A stretch of DNA of 64,000 bases from positions 124,001 to 188,000 of the forward strand of contig NZ_JAGSOJ010000001.1 in assembly GCF_023684385.1 (NCBI RefSeq), written 5' to 3'. Of the stretch, positions 8,825 through 16,161 are shown one piece after another. Each line of letters opens with the position of its first letter. Position 1 is the stretch's first letter. The position numbers and the translations under genes were made by a program. The stretch is from Oceanirhabdus seepicola (GTDB taxonomy: Bacteria > Bacillota > Clostridia > Clostridiales > Clostridiaceae). The notes under the pieces are model-generated. The model saw only the letters and a list, made by a program, of their open reading frames with translations. It was not told where the DNA came from and did no database searches.

Positions 8825-9190
8825 CTACTCAGTTAAAAAATCTAATTGTTCTTCTAAAATATTCTGACTTTTACCAAACTCTATTGCTTCTTTCCAAGTA
8901 TTTCTATCATTCTTATCAATCTCAAATTTCCTACCTTCAAAAATAGCTACAATTGTATTGTCCTTCCAAAAGTGACCATACCAATTATATCTCATATTAT
9001 CTTTAAATATTTCAAAATCACTATATGGTACTTCAATCCAGAACATATGCCACCGTCCAACTGTTCCTTTATCATCTAGTGGTAAGTTGTCTTTTGTAAG
9101 TTTAAATTTAAAACATTTATACTTATTTAAAATTGTAGGATCTTTTAAACCTTCAGAAATAAAACAGCCTTTCCAATATTCTGTTCTCAT
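8825..9190 (-). CDS. small cytosolic protein of unknown function
   Basis: A 121-residue protein, rich in aromatic residues (WKGCF, WHMFWIEVPY, YNWYGHFWKDN), with no signal peptide or membrane segment. It looks like a compact alpha/beta domain ending in a helical tail (NTWKEAIEFGKSQ). AAGGGGG precedes the ATG and a good terminator follows, so it is likely a real single-gene unit. I do not recognise the family. Confidence 0.65.
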   Translation of the reverse strand: MRTEYWKGCFISEGLKDPTILNKYKCFKFKLTKDNLPLDDKGTVGRWHMFWIEVPYSDFEIFKDNMRYNWYGHFWKDNTIVAIFEGRKFEIDKNDRNTWKEAIEFGKSQNILEEQLDFLTE

Positions 9191-9229
9191 TATTTTTCCC
9201 CCTTCTTAATATTATGAAAACATAAAACA

Positions 9230-9775
9230 TTACTTAACCTTCACTATAAACTCTGTTTTTACAGAAATATTCTTTTCTTGTTTTTTATCCAATGAAAAAG
9301 CTGCGTATGCGGTAAATGAATATTCTCCATTTGGTAGTTTTAACTCTTTCTCTGAATTATACTGTTTCCAAAAATCAGCTTTTGGATCATCAGCACTATA
9401 TCCTCTACTTTTAAAAAATGGAAAAGTATATATTTCACCTTTCTTAAGAATAGTTCTCTTTAAAATATCTAAAGTCAATCCCCTATTATAATATTCCTGT
9501 CCTTTTAATATTGTAAAGTAAAAGTATGGTTCTCCAGACCATATAGTAATAGTATCTTCTTCTCCTATATACTCAAAAGTTGAATACATTTTGATTTCTT
9601 CATTCTCATTGAACTCTAACTTATTAATATATGTAGTAACTCGAAAATCTTCATTCTCGCTAATAAATTCCTGATATTCCGGATTTTCTAAATTATCATT
9701 TTTCTGAGAAACCTTATTAGATGAACAGGATACTAAAATTAATGCAATCATAAAAATTGTTAAATATCTCTTCAT
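9230..9775 (-). CDS. small secreted lipoprotein of unknown function
   Basis: A 181-residue protein with a lipoprotein signal: KR, a hydrophobic stretch, and lipobox LVSC with Cys17 as the lipidated residue. The mature part is a beta-rich domain (VTTYINKLEFNENEEIKMYSTF, then KLPNGEYSFTAYAAFS) resembling Ig-like folds that sense or bind at the membrane surface, such as intracellular proteinase inhibitor-like (BsuPI) domains. That family assignment is tentative. It stands alone, 40 bases before the 8825-9190 gene on the same strand. Confidence 0.7.
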   Translation of the reverse strand: MKRYLTIFMIALILVSCSSNKVSQKNDNLENPEYQEFISENEDFRVTTYINKLEFNENEEIKMYSTFEYIGEEDTITIWSGEPYFYFTILKGQEYYNRGLTLDILKRTILKKGEIYTFPFFKSRGYSADDPKADFWKQYNSEKELKLPNGEYSFTAYAAFSLDKKQEKNISVKTEFIVKVK

Positions 9776-9867
9776 TCTTAATCCACTCCAGTTGTGCTCT
9801 TAATATTTGACTCATTTAGTCTTATAATTTCCTACTCTCTATCTATTAAATTTAAATTTATAATCTC

Positions 9868-10455
9868 TTAAATAACAGAAAATATCTCTCCATCAAGTCT
9901 TGTTTCCACTATACTCTTAACAACCTCATCACTATCCAATATTATCGATATAATTGCAGGCATCTTAAGATTTTTCCAAAAGTGATAATCACATGTTTTT
10001 TCATAATAGTTTAATAATACCCCTAGAAATGTTCCATGTGTTCCTATCATAATCTTTTTCCCTTTATTATCTCTTATAATTTCTTGAATAACTTTAATTC
10101 CTCTATCTTGAACTTCTCTAAGAGATTCACCATAATTTAATTTATAATCAAAATCATCCCACTGCTTCATTGCAAATGAGTCAAAATCATCAATAAAACA
10201 ATCTGATACCTTACGTTCTCTCAAATCATCTAATATTTGAATTTCAAATTCTCTATATTCAGCATAAAGCTTAATAGTATCAATTGCCCTTTTATATGGA
10301 CTTGAGTAAATTACATCAATTTCTTTACTCTTCAAAATATTTAATACATCATTTCTTTGTTCTTCCCCTTCCTTTGATAAGGCTCTTTCCTTATCCTCTG
10401 GTGTATATTCTACTTTTGCATGTCTAACCATAATAAGTTCTGTGTATTCTCCCAT
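9868..10455 (-). CDS. histidine phosphatase family protein
   Basis: A 195-residue member of the phosphoglycerate-mutase/acid-phosphatase fold. MVRHAKVEYTPED near residue 9 gives the RH motif with the phospho-accepting histidine, YSSPYKRAIDT near 50 supplies the second arginine, a conserved acidic residue lies in NYGESL, and GTHGTFLG provides the second catalytic histidine. AAGGAG precedes the ATG. Members are phosphatases of small phosphoesters or, less often, mutases; no context resolves this. Confidence 0.85.
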   Translation of the reverse strand: MGEYTELIMVRHAKVEYTPEDKERALSKEGEEQRNDVLNILKSKEIDVIYSSPYKRAIDTIKLYAEYREFEIQILDDLRERKVSDCFIDDFDSFAMKQWDDFDYKLNYGESLREVQDRGIKVIQEIIRDNKGKKIMIGTHGTFLGVLLNYYEKTCDYHFWKNLKMPAIISIILDSDEVVKSIVETRLDGEIFSVI

Positions 10456-10552
10456 AATTTCTTCTCCTTATAAACTCTATTTATAGTAATTTTTGTAACC
10501 ATAATTTTTGCCGTAATTAATTAACTTGTCTATATTTTACCATATATCTTTT

Positions 10553-10590
10553 TAAAAAATAATACATTCCCTTTCTATGAAAGAGAATGT
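10553..10590 (-). terminator. intrinsic terminator after the RsiV-like lipoprotein gene
   Basis: An imperfect stem of TACATTC/GAATGTA plus CTTTC/GAAAG flanks a short loop (about 10563-10590) and is followed on the minus strand by a TATTTTTT run. It is downstream of the stop at 10648. Confidence 0.6.
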
Positions 10591-10647
10591 ATTGTTAGGC
10601 GGAGAAATAATCAATATAAATATTGTTGACTTCTTTTGTTAGGATAT

Positions 10648-12036
10648 TTACCTTAATATATCCTCTATCTCTTCTATAGGTATTTCCATGAAAAGAGGAC
10701 CAATTGCATGTGGTGTATAAATACCTTCTTGATAATATATAACTAAACTACTATCTGTTAGATAAAATCCTTGTTCTTCTTCTATGCCTTTAAATTCTTC
10801 AAAAACTTCAAATTCCAATTCCTTTACCTTTTCATTTAGAATTGAATTTAATATATTTTTATAATCTATATCTTCTCTAAATAGCTCCTTTAGCTCTAAC
10901 ATTCCTGCATAACTCATATTAAATGTTAACCCTTCTATATATGTGCTTGGAAATGCTGCTCCCTCCATCATTAATGAATGCACGAAGTACATACTTAAAA
11001 TTTCATTTGTCTTCTTAGTAATTGTATAATCTACATTTAATGTTTCCTTATAAGTTTCGTCTTCATATTCAGTAAGTTCATCTAAAATACCTGCTTTATA
11101 ACTAATATGACTATTAACCACGACTTCAACTTCTTCAGTTTCTTCTGTTTCTTTTGTTTCTTCATATTCTAGATATTCTATTATAGGGTAATTAATAATA
11201 ACTTCACTATTTTTGTTCTTTGCTATATATGTTTCCTCAATTATATTATACCTTAATTCCTCATATACAAATTCTTCATATTCTCTATTATCAAGATATG
11301 ATTTTATACACTTTATTCCATCCTTATTCCACTCGAAAGGCTCGTAAAAAAAGTCATTCTCACCTTCCATAACCACAACTCGATTCATTTCATTAGTAGA
11401 ATTAAAATAATATATCATTAAATCTGTAGTCCCATCCAATTCAATAGGAACTATAGTTTCTTTATTATTTGGAACAGCAAAAGCAATTTTTTCCGAATCT
11501 TCACACCAAACGGGTCCGCTAGTGTTAACTATTTTATCATGTATTAAGTTGAATTTATTTATTATTATTGTTTCAAATATATTAGAAGTTCCATCATTAA
11601 CTGTTACCCATACATCATTAGGAGCCCATGATATTTCATATAGATTTCCTTTTAATCCTTCAACCTTTGTTTCTTTTTCTAAAGTTATATCCCTTATATA
11701 TAGTTCTTTTTGAAAATCTTCTATTTCCTTTAAATAAGCTATTTTTGTTCTAGTATTTGACCATGTTATTTCAGATACATTTTCATCTTGTTCTAGACGT
11801 GTCTGAATATCAAGTACTTCTTTATCTTTATCATTTTCCTTTATATTTTCTTTATTACTTTTATCTTGTGAATTATTACTATCTTGAGACTTTTCACTGT
11901 TCTCTGTATTATTTATGCTGCTAGTGTTATTCCCCTTCCCTGTAACATTTGATACTTTTTCTTTTGCACATCCTGAAAACATTATTGTAAGAACCATTAC
12001 ACCACATAAAAATAAAGGCAAAATCTTTCTTTTCAT
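10648..12036 (-). CDS. lipoprotein with partial beta-propeller and DUF3298/RsiV C-terminal domain
   Basis: A 462-residue surface lipoprotein. The lipobox MFSGC (Cys23) is followed by a low-complexity linker of N, S, E and K residues (about 30-75). Residues about 80-260 show repeated ITWSNTRTKIAYL / ISWAPNDVWVTV / PVWCEDSEKIAFAV strands resembling TolB/WD-type propeller blades. The C-terminal 200 residues contain a DUF3298-like domain, ending ITSSLVIYYQ-like DSSLVIYYQEGIYTPHAIGP...FMEIPIEEI, as in anti-sigma factor RsiV and PdaC-type proteins. The role may be sensing or binding at the cell wall. It stands alone with a good ribosome site and its own terminator. Confidence 0.7.
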   Translation of the reverse strand: MKRKILPLFLCGVMVLTIMFSGCAKEKVSNVTGKGNNTSSINNTENSEKSQDSNNSQDKSNKENIKENDKDKEVLDIQTRLEQDENVSEITWSNTRTKIAYLKEIEDFQKELYIRDITLEKETKVEGLKGNLYEISWAPNDVWVTVNDGTSNIFETIIINKFNLIHDKIVNTSGPVWCEDSEKIAFAVPNNKETIVPIELDGTTDLMIYYFNSTNEMNRVVVMEGENDFFYEPFEWNKDGIKCIKSYLDNREYEEFVYEELRYNIIEETYIAKNKNSEVIINYPIIEYLEYEETKETEETEEVEVVVNSHISYKAGILDELTEYEDETYKETLNVDYTITKKTNEILSMYFVHSLMMEGAAFPSTYIEGLTFNMSYAGMLELKELFREDIDYKNILNSILNEKVKELEFEVFEEFKGIEEEQGFYLTDSSLVIYYQEGIYTPHAIGPLFMEIPIEEIEDILR

Positions 12037-12355
12037 TATTTCTCCCTTCTTTATATTATTAAAATTAATTCACTTTACATATTTAATATATTTCAAAGTG
12101 TCTTTTTTTGTTATCCACCAAAAGTATGGAATATAAATATATTCCAGTATCACTTTGATTAAGTCTCAGCTCCTCTATAATAAAGCTTTTGTAAAACATG
12201 ACCATAATTCATATTTTCTTCTTTATATATACTGCTAATAATAAGATATTCTATAATCGATTATAATTACCAATTAAATTCATTCCAACTTGAAATTGAA
12301 AAAGTATCTAGCCCAAACAGTTAGATACTTCATAAAATACATATTGAATTTTCAT
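12037..12355. other. intergenic stretch without a clear gene
   Basis: Spacer between the RsiV-like lipoprotein start and the IS200/IS605-type element. A 9-bp hairpin (AAGTATCTA 12302-12310 with TAGATACTT 12322-12330), followed on the minus strand by TTTTTC, looks like an old terminator with no gene left to serve. A short minus-strand frame around 12165-12265 ends a peptide-like stretch at TAA but is too short to call. Confidence 0.4.
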
Positions 12356-12491
12356 CAAACAAAATCACGGAACAAAAATTTAACGTAGCTAGCAGAAGTC
12401 GCCCATCTTCTATAAGTGGGAGATGAATACGTTAAAAACTTTCTTTCATTATTTTTTTGTATCAAAACATAATCAGTAGTAAATAATATAA

Positions 12492-12620
12492 ATGGGTGAT
12501 AAAAATGAAATTAGACATGATAATCATTCAGTATTCTTATTACAGTATCATCTTATATTAGTTGTAAAATACAGAAGAGAAGTAATAAAGAAATATATTC
12601 AAAATCAAGGCAAAAGATAA
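12492..12620 (+). pseudogene. tnpA: tnpA remnant with an in-frame internal deletion (42 codons)
   Basis: The frame starts at ATG 12492 and encodes only 42 residues. Its first 32 match the N-terminus of IS200/IS605 Y1 transposases (HSVFLLQYHLILVVKYRREV, compare the YHIVWCPKYRRKV of IS608 TnpA). It then runs directly into VIKKYIQNQGKR, which corresponds to the C-terminal helix with the catalytic tyrosine (VVKQYIENQ, Tyr127 in IS608). About 90 residues, including the HUH metal motif, are missing. The frame stays open across the junction and ends with a normal stop before the tnpB ribosome site. It cannot be an active transposase by itself. Confidence 0.75.
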
Positions 12621-12634
12621 AGGTGGTGAAAGTA

Positions 12635-13732
12635 GTGAAAATCAATAAGGCATATAAATTTAGAATATATCCAAGTGAAAATCAAATCAACGTAATTGAG
12701 AATTCTTTTGGCTGTTCAAGATTTGTATATAACCATTTCTTAAATCAAAGAAATGAAGTATATAAGGATAAGAAAATATGTGTGAAATATACGGAACAAC
12801 AAAATCAACTACCAAGTATGAAAAAAGAGTTTGTATGGCTTAAAGAAGTTGATAGTACATCACTACAAATGTCACTAAGAAATCTTGACACTGCCTTCAA
12901 GAATTTCTTTGAAGGTAGAGCAGATAGACCAAAATTCAAAAGCAGAAGAAATAACTATAAAACTTATACAAGTAATTTTGTAAATAACAATATTGATATA
13001 AAAAAAGATAAAATCAAATTTCCTAAGTTGAAATGGATTAAAGCAAAAGTGCATAGATACTTTCACGGTAGAATAATAAATGGCACAATTTCTAAAACTC
13101 CAAGTGGTAAATATTTCGTATCTATATGTGTTGAAACAGAAATAGAACCTTTAGAGAAAGTAACTGAAAATATTGGACTAGATTTAGGGCTAAGCTATTT
13201 TGCGACATTATCTAATGGTGAAAAGATAGAAAACCCAAAGTATCTAAAAAAGTCATTAAATAAATTAACAAGAGAACAAAGGAAACTAAGCAGTAAACAA
13301 CAAGGTAGTAATAACTTTCATAAACAAAGGGTAAAAGTTGCTAAATTATATGAACGTGTGGCTAATCAAAGAATAGACTTTATTCATAAATTATCTAAAA
13401 GAATTATAAGCGAAAACCAAGTTATAGTTCTTGAAGATTTAGCAGTTAAAAATATGATGAAGAATGATAAATTAGCACAAAGTATTTCAGATGTATGTTG
13501 GCATAAATTTATTACTATGCTTGAGTATAAAGCAAAATGGTGTGGAAGAAAACTTCATAAAATAGATAGATGGTATCCATCATCAAAGACTTGCAATGAA
13601 TGTGACTATATTATGGAAGATATAACACTCCATATAAGAGAATGGAAATGTCCTCAATGCGGTAGCATTCATGATAGAGACATAAATGCTAGTAAAAATA
13701 TACTGAGACAAGGATTATTAGATATAGCATAA
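12635..13732 (+). CDS. tnpB: TnpB, RNA-guided nuclease of the IS605 OrfB family
   Basis: A 365-residue TnpB, the ancestor class of Cas12, which uses an omega-RNA to cut a target next to a short motif. It has the N-terminal YKFRIYPSENQ block and the three RuvC acidic residues: Asp in GLDLGLSYFATLSNGEK, Glu in VIVLEDLAVKNM and Asp in SIHDRDINASKNI. Between the last two is the zinc ribbon (CNECD...CPQCG), and the family motif DRWYPSSKTC precedes it. The catalytic set is complete, so nuclease activity is plausible. I prefer GTG 12635, eight bases after AGGTGG; two earlier GTG codons (12623, 12626) overlap that site. Confidence 0.9.
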   Translation: MKINKAYKFRIYPSENQINVIENSFGCSRFVYNHFLNQRNEVYKDKKICVKYTEQQNQLPSMKKEFVWLKEVDSTSLQMSLRNLDTAFKNFFEGRADRPKFKSRRNNYKTYTSNFVNNNIDIKKDKIKFPKLKWIKAKVHRYFHGRIINGTISKTPSGKYFVSICVETEIEPLEKVTENIGLDLGLSYFATLSNGEKIENPKYLKKSLNKLTREQRKLSSKQQGSNNFHKQRVKVAKLYERVANQRIDFIHKLSKRIISENQVIVLEDLAVKNMMKNDKLAQSISDVCWHKFITMLEYKAKWCGRKLHKIDRWYPSSKTCNECDYIMEDITLHIREWKCPQCGSIHDRDINASKNILRQGLLDIA

Positions 13733-13883
13733 AAATAAGAACCGTAGGTCTTACGGGGATAGCCTGTGGAGAAAGTAGGGATAACAGTCTAAATGACAGT
13801 TACGAAATCTGTGAAGCAGGAAAAGTTCTTGGATATACCAAGAAGCCCCCACTTCAGCGTGAGCAAGTGGAGGGAGAGTTCAC
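13733..13883 (+). ncRNA. candidate omega-RNA (reRNA) scaffold at the tnpB 3' end
   Basis: The 150 bases between the tnpB stop and the element end fold as a series of hairpins: CCGTA/TACGG (from about 13742), AACaGTC/GACaGTT with one mismatch (about 13782-13802), CTTGG/CCAAG (about 13829-13843) and the right-end hairpin (13846-13874). TnpB guide RNAs are made from exactly this position, with the scaffold ending at the transposon boundary and the guide copied from flanking DNA, here starting at 13884 if the boundary is right. Position and folding support the call; expression is not shown. Confidence 0.6.
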
Positions 13884-13995
13884 CTATTATTTCATAGATT
13901 ATACTTTTAGAAACTGGAGAAACTGGAGAAACTAATATTATAATAGTGAAACCATATATTAAATTTATAAAATCCATAAAGGAGATGTATACTAA

Positions 13996-14199
13996 ATGCC
14001 TATACCTACTGGGTCAAATGATAATTACTCACATAAGACACTTAATAAACCTAATAATCCTAATTTTGATAGTTCTTTTGATTCAATTGCATCAAATACT
14101 GTTTCCAAAAATGTACCCTTAAGCAATTTAAATGAAAAATTCATACGACAAGAAAAAATAAATGAAAAAATGAAAGAAACTTTGAATAATATAACTTAA
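13996..14199 (+). CDS. small hydrophilic protein of unknown function
   Basis: A 67-residue protein with a proline/asparagine-rich front (GSNDNYSHKTLNKPNNPNF) and a charged helical end (EKINEKMKETLNNIT). No signal or membrane segment is present. AAAGGAG lies upstream, at a rather long spacing (about 11 bases) from the ATG. It stands alone between the IS element and a folded repeat. The helix-plus-disordered-tail look is common in small spore or regulatory proteins, but I do not recognise it. Confidence 0.45.
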   Translation: MPIPTGSNDNYSHKTLNKPNNPNFDSSFDSIASNTVSKNVPLSNLNEKFIRQEKINEKMKETLNNIT

Positions 14200-14251
14200 T
14201 AATTGTTTAAAAATTTATACGATATTACTATGTTTTCCATCTTCAGAATTT

Positions 14252-14370
14252 CAGGTGTTGAAAAAGCTCAAGATCAAGGAACAAGGGGAACGAGCAGCAG
14301 AGTGTACAAGTAGTACTCGAGCAGCGCAGAGAGCCTTAGTGACGCCGAGATTGAGTTTTTTCAACGCCTG
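14252..14370. repeat. folded repeat-like element with 20-bp arms
   Basis: CAGGTGTTGAAAAAGCTCAA at 14252-14271 pairs along all 20 positions with 14351-14370, counting two G-T wobbles. The 79-base interior is clearly richer in G and purines than its surroundings (AACAAGGGGAACGAGCAGCAG...) and holds a smaller hairpin around GAGTGT/GTACTC (about 14310-14328). Wobble-preserving arms point to selection as RNA, or to a small non-autonomous palindromic element. A plus-strand terminator follows directly. I cannot name the family. Confidence 0.55.
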
Positions 14371-14371
14371 A

Positions 14372-14398
14372 CCACCTGCTTTAGTAGGTGGTTGTTTT
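14372..14398 (+). terminator. intrinsic terminator after the folded repeat
   Basis: CCACCT (14372-14377) pairs with AGGTGG (14386-14391), followed by TTGTTTT on the plus strand. The T-tract overlaps the stop codon of the convergent minus-strand isomerase gene. Confidence 0.6.
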
Positions 14399-15215
14399 AA
14401 TCACTAATAAGAAATCTTACCCATTCATACCCTTCATTCACTAAGTCCTTACTTGGATTTGTATGTGGTGTATGCTCAAAAACAAAAGACACATCTTCAC
14501 ATTGTGATAAGGATCTAATTATTTTTTCAATTTTATAATTGCTTATTTCATACTTTTGAGTTGGATGGACAGGTACCCAAATATACTTATTTCCCTGGTA
14601 ATATACATTATGTAAATGAACCACTTTCACAAATTCTTTCCACTTCAGTAAATAGTTAAAAATTTCTTCACCAGTTGCAATAATATAGTCACCTATATCT
14701 ATACACAATTTTATATTATATTTTCCCCATATTCCCTTAGGAAAATTATGAAGATAATTTATTCCTGCTGCAGAACGGTTTAATCCAAGTTTAGGTTCAC
14801 AAATGAGTTCAATAGAGTATTTATTTTGTATGTCACTTAATTTTCTCAAGCCTTCTTCTATTAATTCATTAGCGTTCCCTGTTATTTCATCTTTGAAATA
14901 TGGAAAATGAACTAGCAGATAATCTGCACCTAAAGAGGACATCTTCTCTGCCTCTAATTCTAACTGTTCCCAAGCAAATTCCGAATCATATTGTACTCTC
15001 TCAATTAAATCGTATTTACTTCCATTTCGCATTAAAGGGGAATGTATTCCAAAGCTAATCTGTTTTTCTCTACATTGTTTTATAAAATCATTTAAGGCTT
15101 TTTCATCATAAAATTCTCCAATTTCAATATGATCAATTCCCTCCCAAAATAATTCTGAATAATGTTCTGGATTAGATAAAATCACACTACCAGAAACACC
15201 TAATTTATGTGCCAT
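14397..15215 (-). CDS. sugar phosphate isomerase/epimerase-like TIM-barrel protein
   Basis: A 272-residue protein of the xylose-isomerase-like/AP-endonuclease-2 TIM barrel superfamily. Landmarks are DHIEIGEF near the first strand, GIHSPLM, YLLVHFPYF, ELICEPKLG, LCIDIGDYI and a late VFEHTPHTNP, which place the expected metal-binding Glu, Asp and His residues at strand ends. ATG 15215 follows AAAGGGG at good distance; an upstream ATG at 15233 does not. Family members isomerise or epimerise keto-sugars, or act on inositol derivatives. No operon partner narrows this. Confidence 0.75.
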   Translation of the reverse strand: MAHKLGVSGSVILSNPEHYSELFWEGIDHIEIGEFYDEKALNDFIKQCREKQISFGIHSPLMRNGSKYDLIERVQYDSEFAWEQLELEAEKMSSLGADYLLVHFPYFKDEITGNANELIEEGLRKLSDIQNKYSIELICEPKLGLNRSAAGINYLHNFPKGIWGKYNIKLCIDIGDYIIATGEEIFNYLLKWKEFVKVVHLHNVYYQGNKYIWVPVHPTQKYEISNYKIEKIIRSLSQCEDVSFVFEHTPHTNPSKDLVNEGYEWVRFLISD

Positions 15216-15316
15216 TTCAATCCCCTTTCTCATAAGTACTTATTTTTATGTAAGCGTTGTATGCTAATACTAAAATATTCACCTAAAGTAAGAGGCAGAT
15301 TTTTTAGTCAGCCTCT

Positions 15317-15793
15317 TTAAATCATAGTTAACTTATCTAGCTCATTTCTCATTTTATTTACAAACTCTTCATACTCACCTTCTTTATATATGGCTTGACT
15401 TTTCTGATTGTAATCAATTGCCTTCCCCGGAAAAGGATCATCCATATATCTAGGGTAAAGATGCATATGAAGATGTGGTACAGTATTCCCATGTATTTCA
15501 TAATTTATTTTCACAGCATTAGTCACTTTTTTCAATACCTTTGCATACAATTGAACATCCTTCATGAACCCAAGTAGCTCCTCATCAGATAAATCATATA
15601 ACTCTATTCCATGATACTTAGCAATTACATGACATGCTCCCTTTATACATTCCACAGGTTCTGAATTAAGCCATGAATGTGGTAACTCATATAGATCTAT
15701 CATACCTTCAGGCATAGGTTCAGCATTACATACTGCACAATTCTGTTTTTTTGTTAATCCTATCCATTTCTCAAAGTCATTATGAAAACTCAT
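15317..15793 (-). CDS. HIT family nucleotide-binding protein
   Basis: A 158-residue histidine-triad protein. The active-site motif HLHMHLYPR (HxHxHxx) lies near residues 114-122 preceded by NTVPHLH. A CAVCNAEP pair near residue 19 and downstream cysteine/histidine residues suggest a zinc site, as in several bacterial HIT proteins. HIT enzymes hydrolyse nucleoside phosphoramidates or dinucleoside polyphosphates via a histidine intermediate. A short in-frame leader-like peptide with a strong ribosome site lies 90 bases upstream on the same strand. Confidence 0.85.
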   Translation of the reverse strand: MSFHNDFEKWIGLTKKQNCAVCNAEPMPEGMIDLYELPHSWLNSEPVECIKGACHVIAKYHGIELYDLSDEELLGFMKDVQLYAKVLKKVTNAVKINYEIHGNTVPHLHMHLYPRYMDDPFPGKAIDYNQKSQAIYKEGEYEEFVNKMRNELDKLTMI

Positions 15794-15883
15794 AAACTCA
15801 CCTCTTAGATAATATTAATTAACTTATTAATCTCCTATTCTACGGATTAAACTTTTCCAACTGGCGCTAAGTATAAAGCAATT

Positions 15884-15934
15884 TCAGACATTCAGGTAGA
15901 ATCTGTTTATTTTATTATTTTCGTAACTTGGCAT
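15884..15934 (-). CDS. very short ORF with a strong ribosome site (16 codons)
   Basis: AGAAGGAGGAG sits four bases before an ATG that opens a 16-codon frame (MPSYENNKINRFYLNV). It is the only translation signal in the 368-base gap between the HIT gene and the MATE stop, and lies upstream of the HIT gene. It may be a leader peptide or the front of a lost gene. The rest of the gap (to 16040) shows nothing else. Confidence 0.25.
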   Translation of the reverse strand: MPSYENNKINRFYLNV

Positions 15935-16040
15935 TTACTCCTCCTTCTATAAACAACATATATTTCATAATTTTTACTATGTTTCATTATATTTAAAGTT
16001 ACTTTTATTATACCATGTAATTTATTAACTATGAATAAAC

Positions 16041-16072
16041 GAAAAAGCAACTAATCATAATGATTAGTTGCT
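16041..16072 (-). terminator. intrinsic terminator of the marR-MATE operon
   Basis: A perfect 12-bp stem with a three-base loop (16046-16057 with 16061-16072) is followed on the minus strand by TTTTTCGTTT. Confidence 0.8.
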
Positions 16073-16081
16073 CTATTATCT

Positions 16082-16159
16082 AGGCAAGTTCAAATAAATA
16101 ACAAGTCAGTATACTCGTCTATTTTGCATCTTTGACTTATTATTTATTTTCACATGCCT
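16082..16159. repeat. imperfect palindrome directly after the MATE gene
   Basis: Seventeen bases at 16092-16108 pair with 16133-16149 with a single G-T-type mismatch, and AGGCA/TGCCT (16082-16086 with 16155-16159) closes the base. The structure begins two bases beyond the MATE stop and precedes the real terminator. It could stabilise the mRNA 3' end or be a small palindromic insertion. Confidence 0.45.
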
Positions 16160-16161
16160 TA

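Larger units (their letters stand above)
12356..13883 (+). mobile_element. IS200/IS605-type element: deleted tnpA, intact tnpB, omega-RNA end
   Basis: Boundaries are inferred. TTCAT at 12351-12355 precedes the left end and TTCAC at 13879-13883 closes the right end, a T/C pair like the TTGAT/TTGAC pair of ISDra2. The left end contains a nested palindrome: a perfect 9-bp outer stem (12379-12387 with 12428-12436) around an inner stem (12404-12411 with 12418-12425). The right end has the subterminal hairpin CCACTT/AAGTGG with a bulged A and a CCC/GGG base (13846-13874). These imperfect hairpins, rather than inverted terminal repeats, are diagnostic of single-strand-transposing IS200/IS605 elements. 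The tnpA remnant and tnpB lie between them in the same orientation. Confidence 0.7.

Noticed and set aside
12165..12265. Minus-strand fragment resembling a protein C-terminus
   Set aside because: About 33 codons without a start, with low complexity and no recognisable motif; weaker than the remnant at 5271.
15276..15303. Hairpin AAGAGGC/GCCTCTT after the HIT gene as terminator
   Set aside because: Stem is only seven pairs with a long loop and no T-run on the minus strand.
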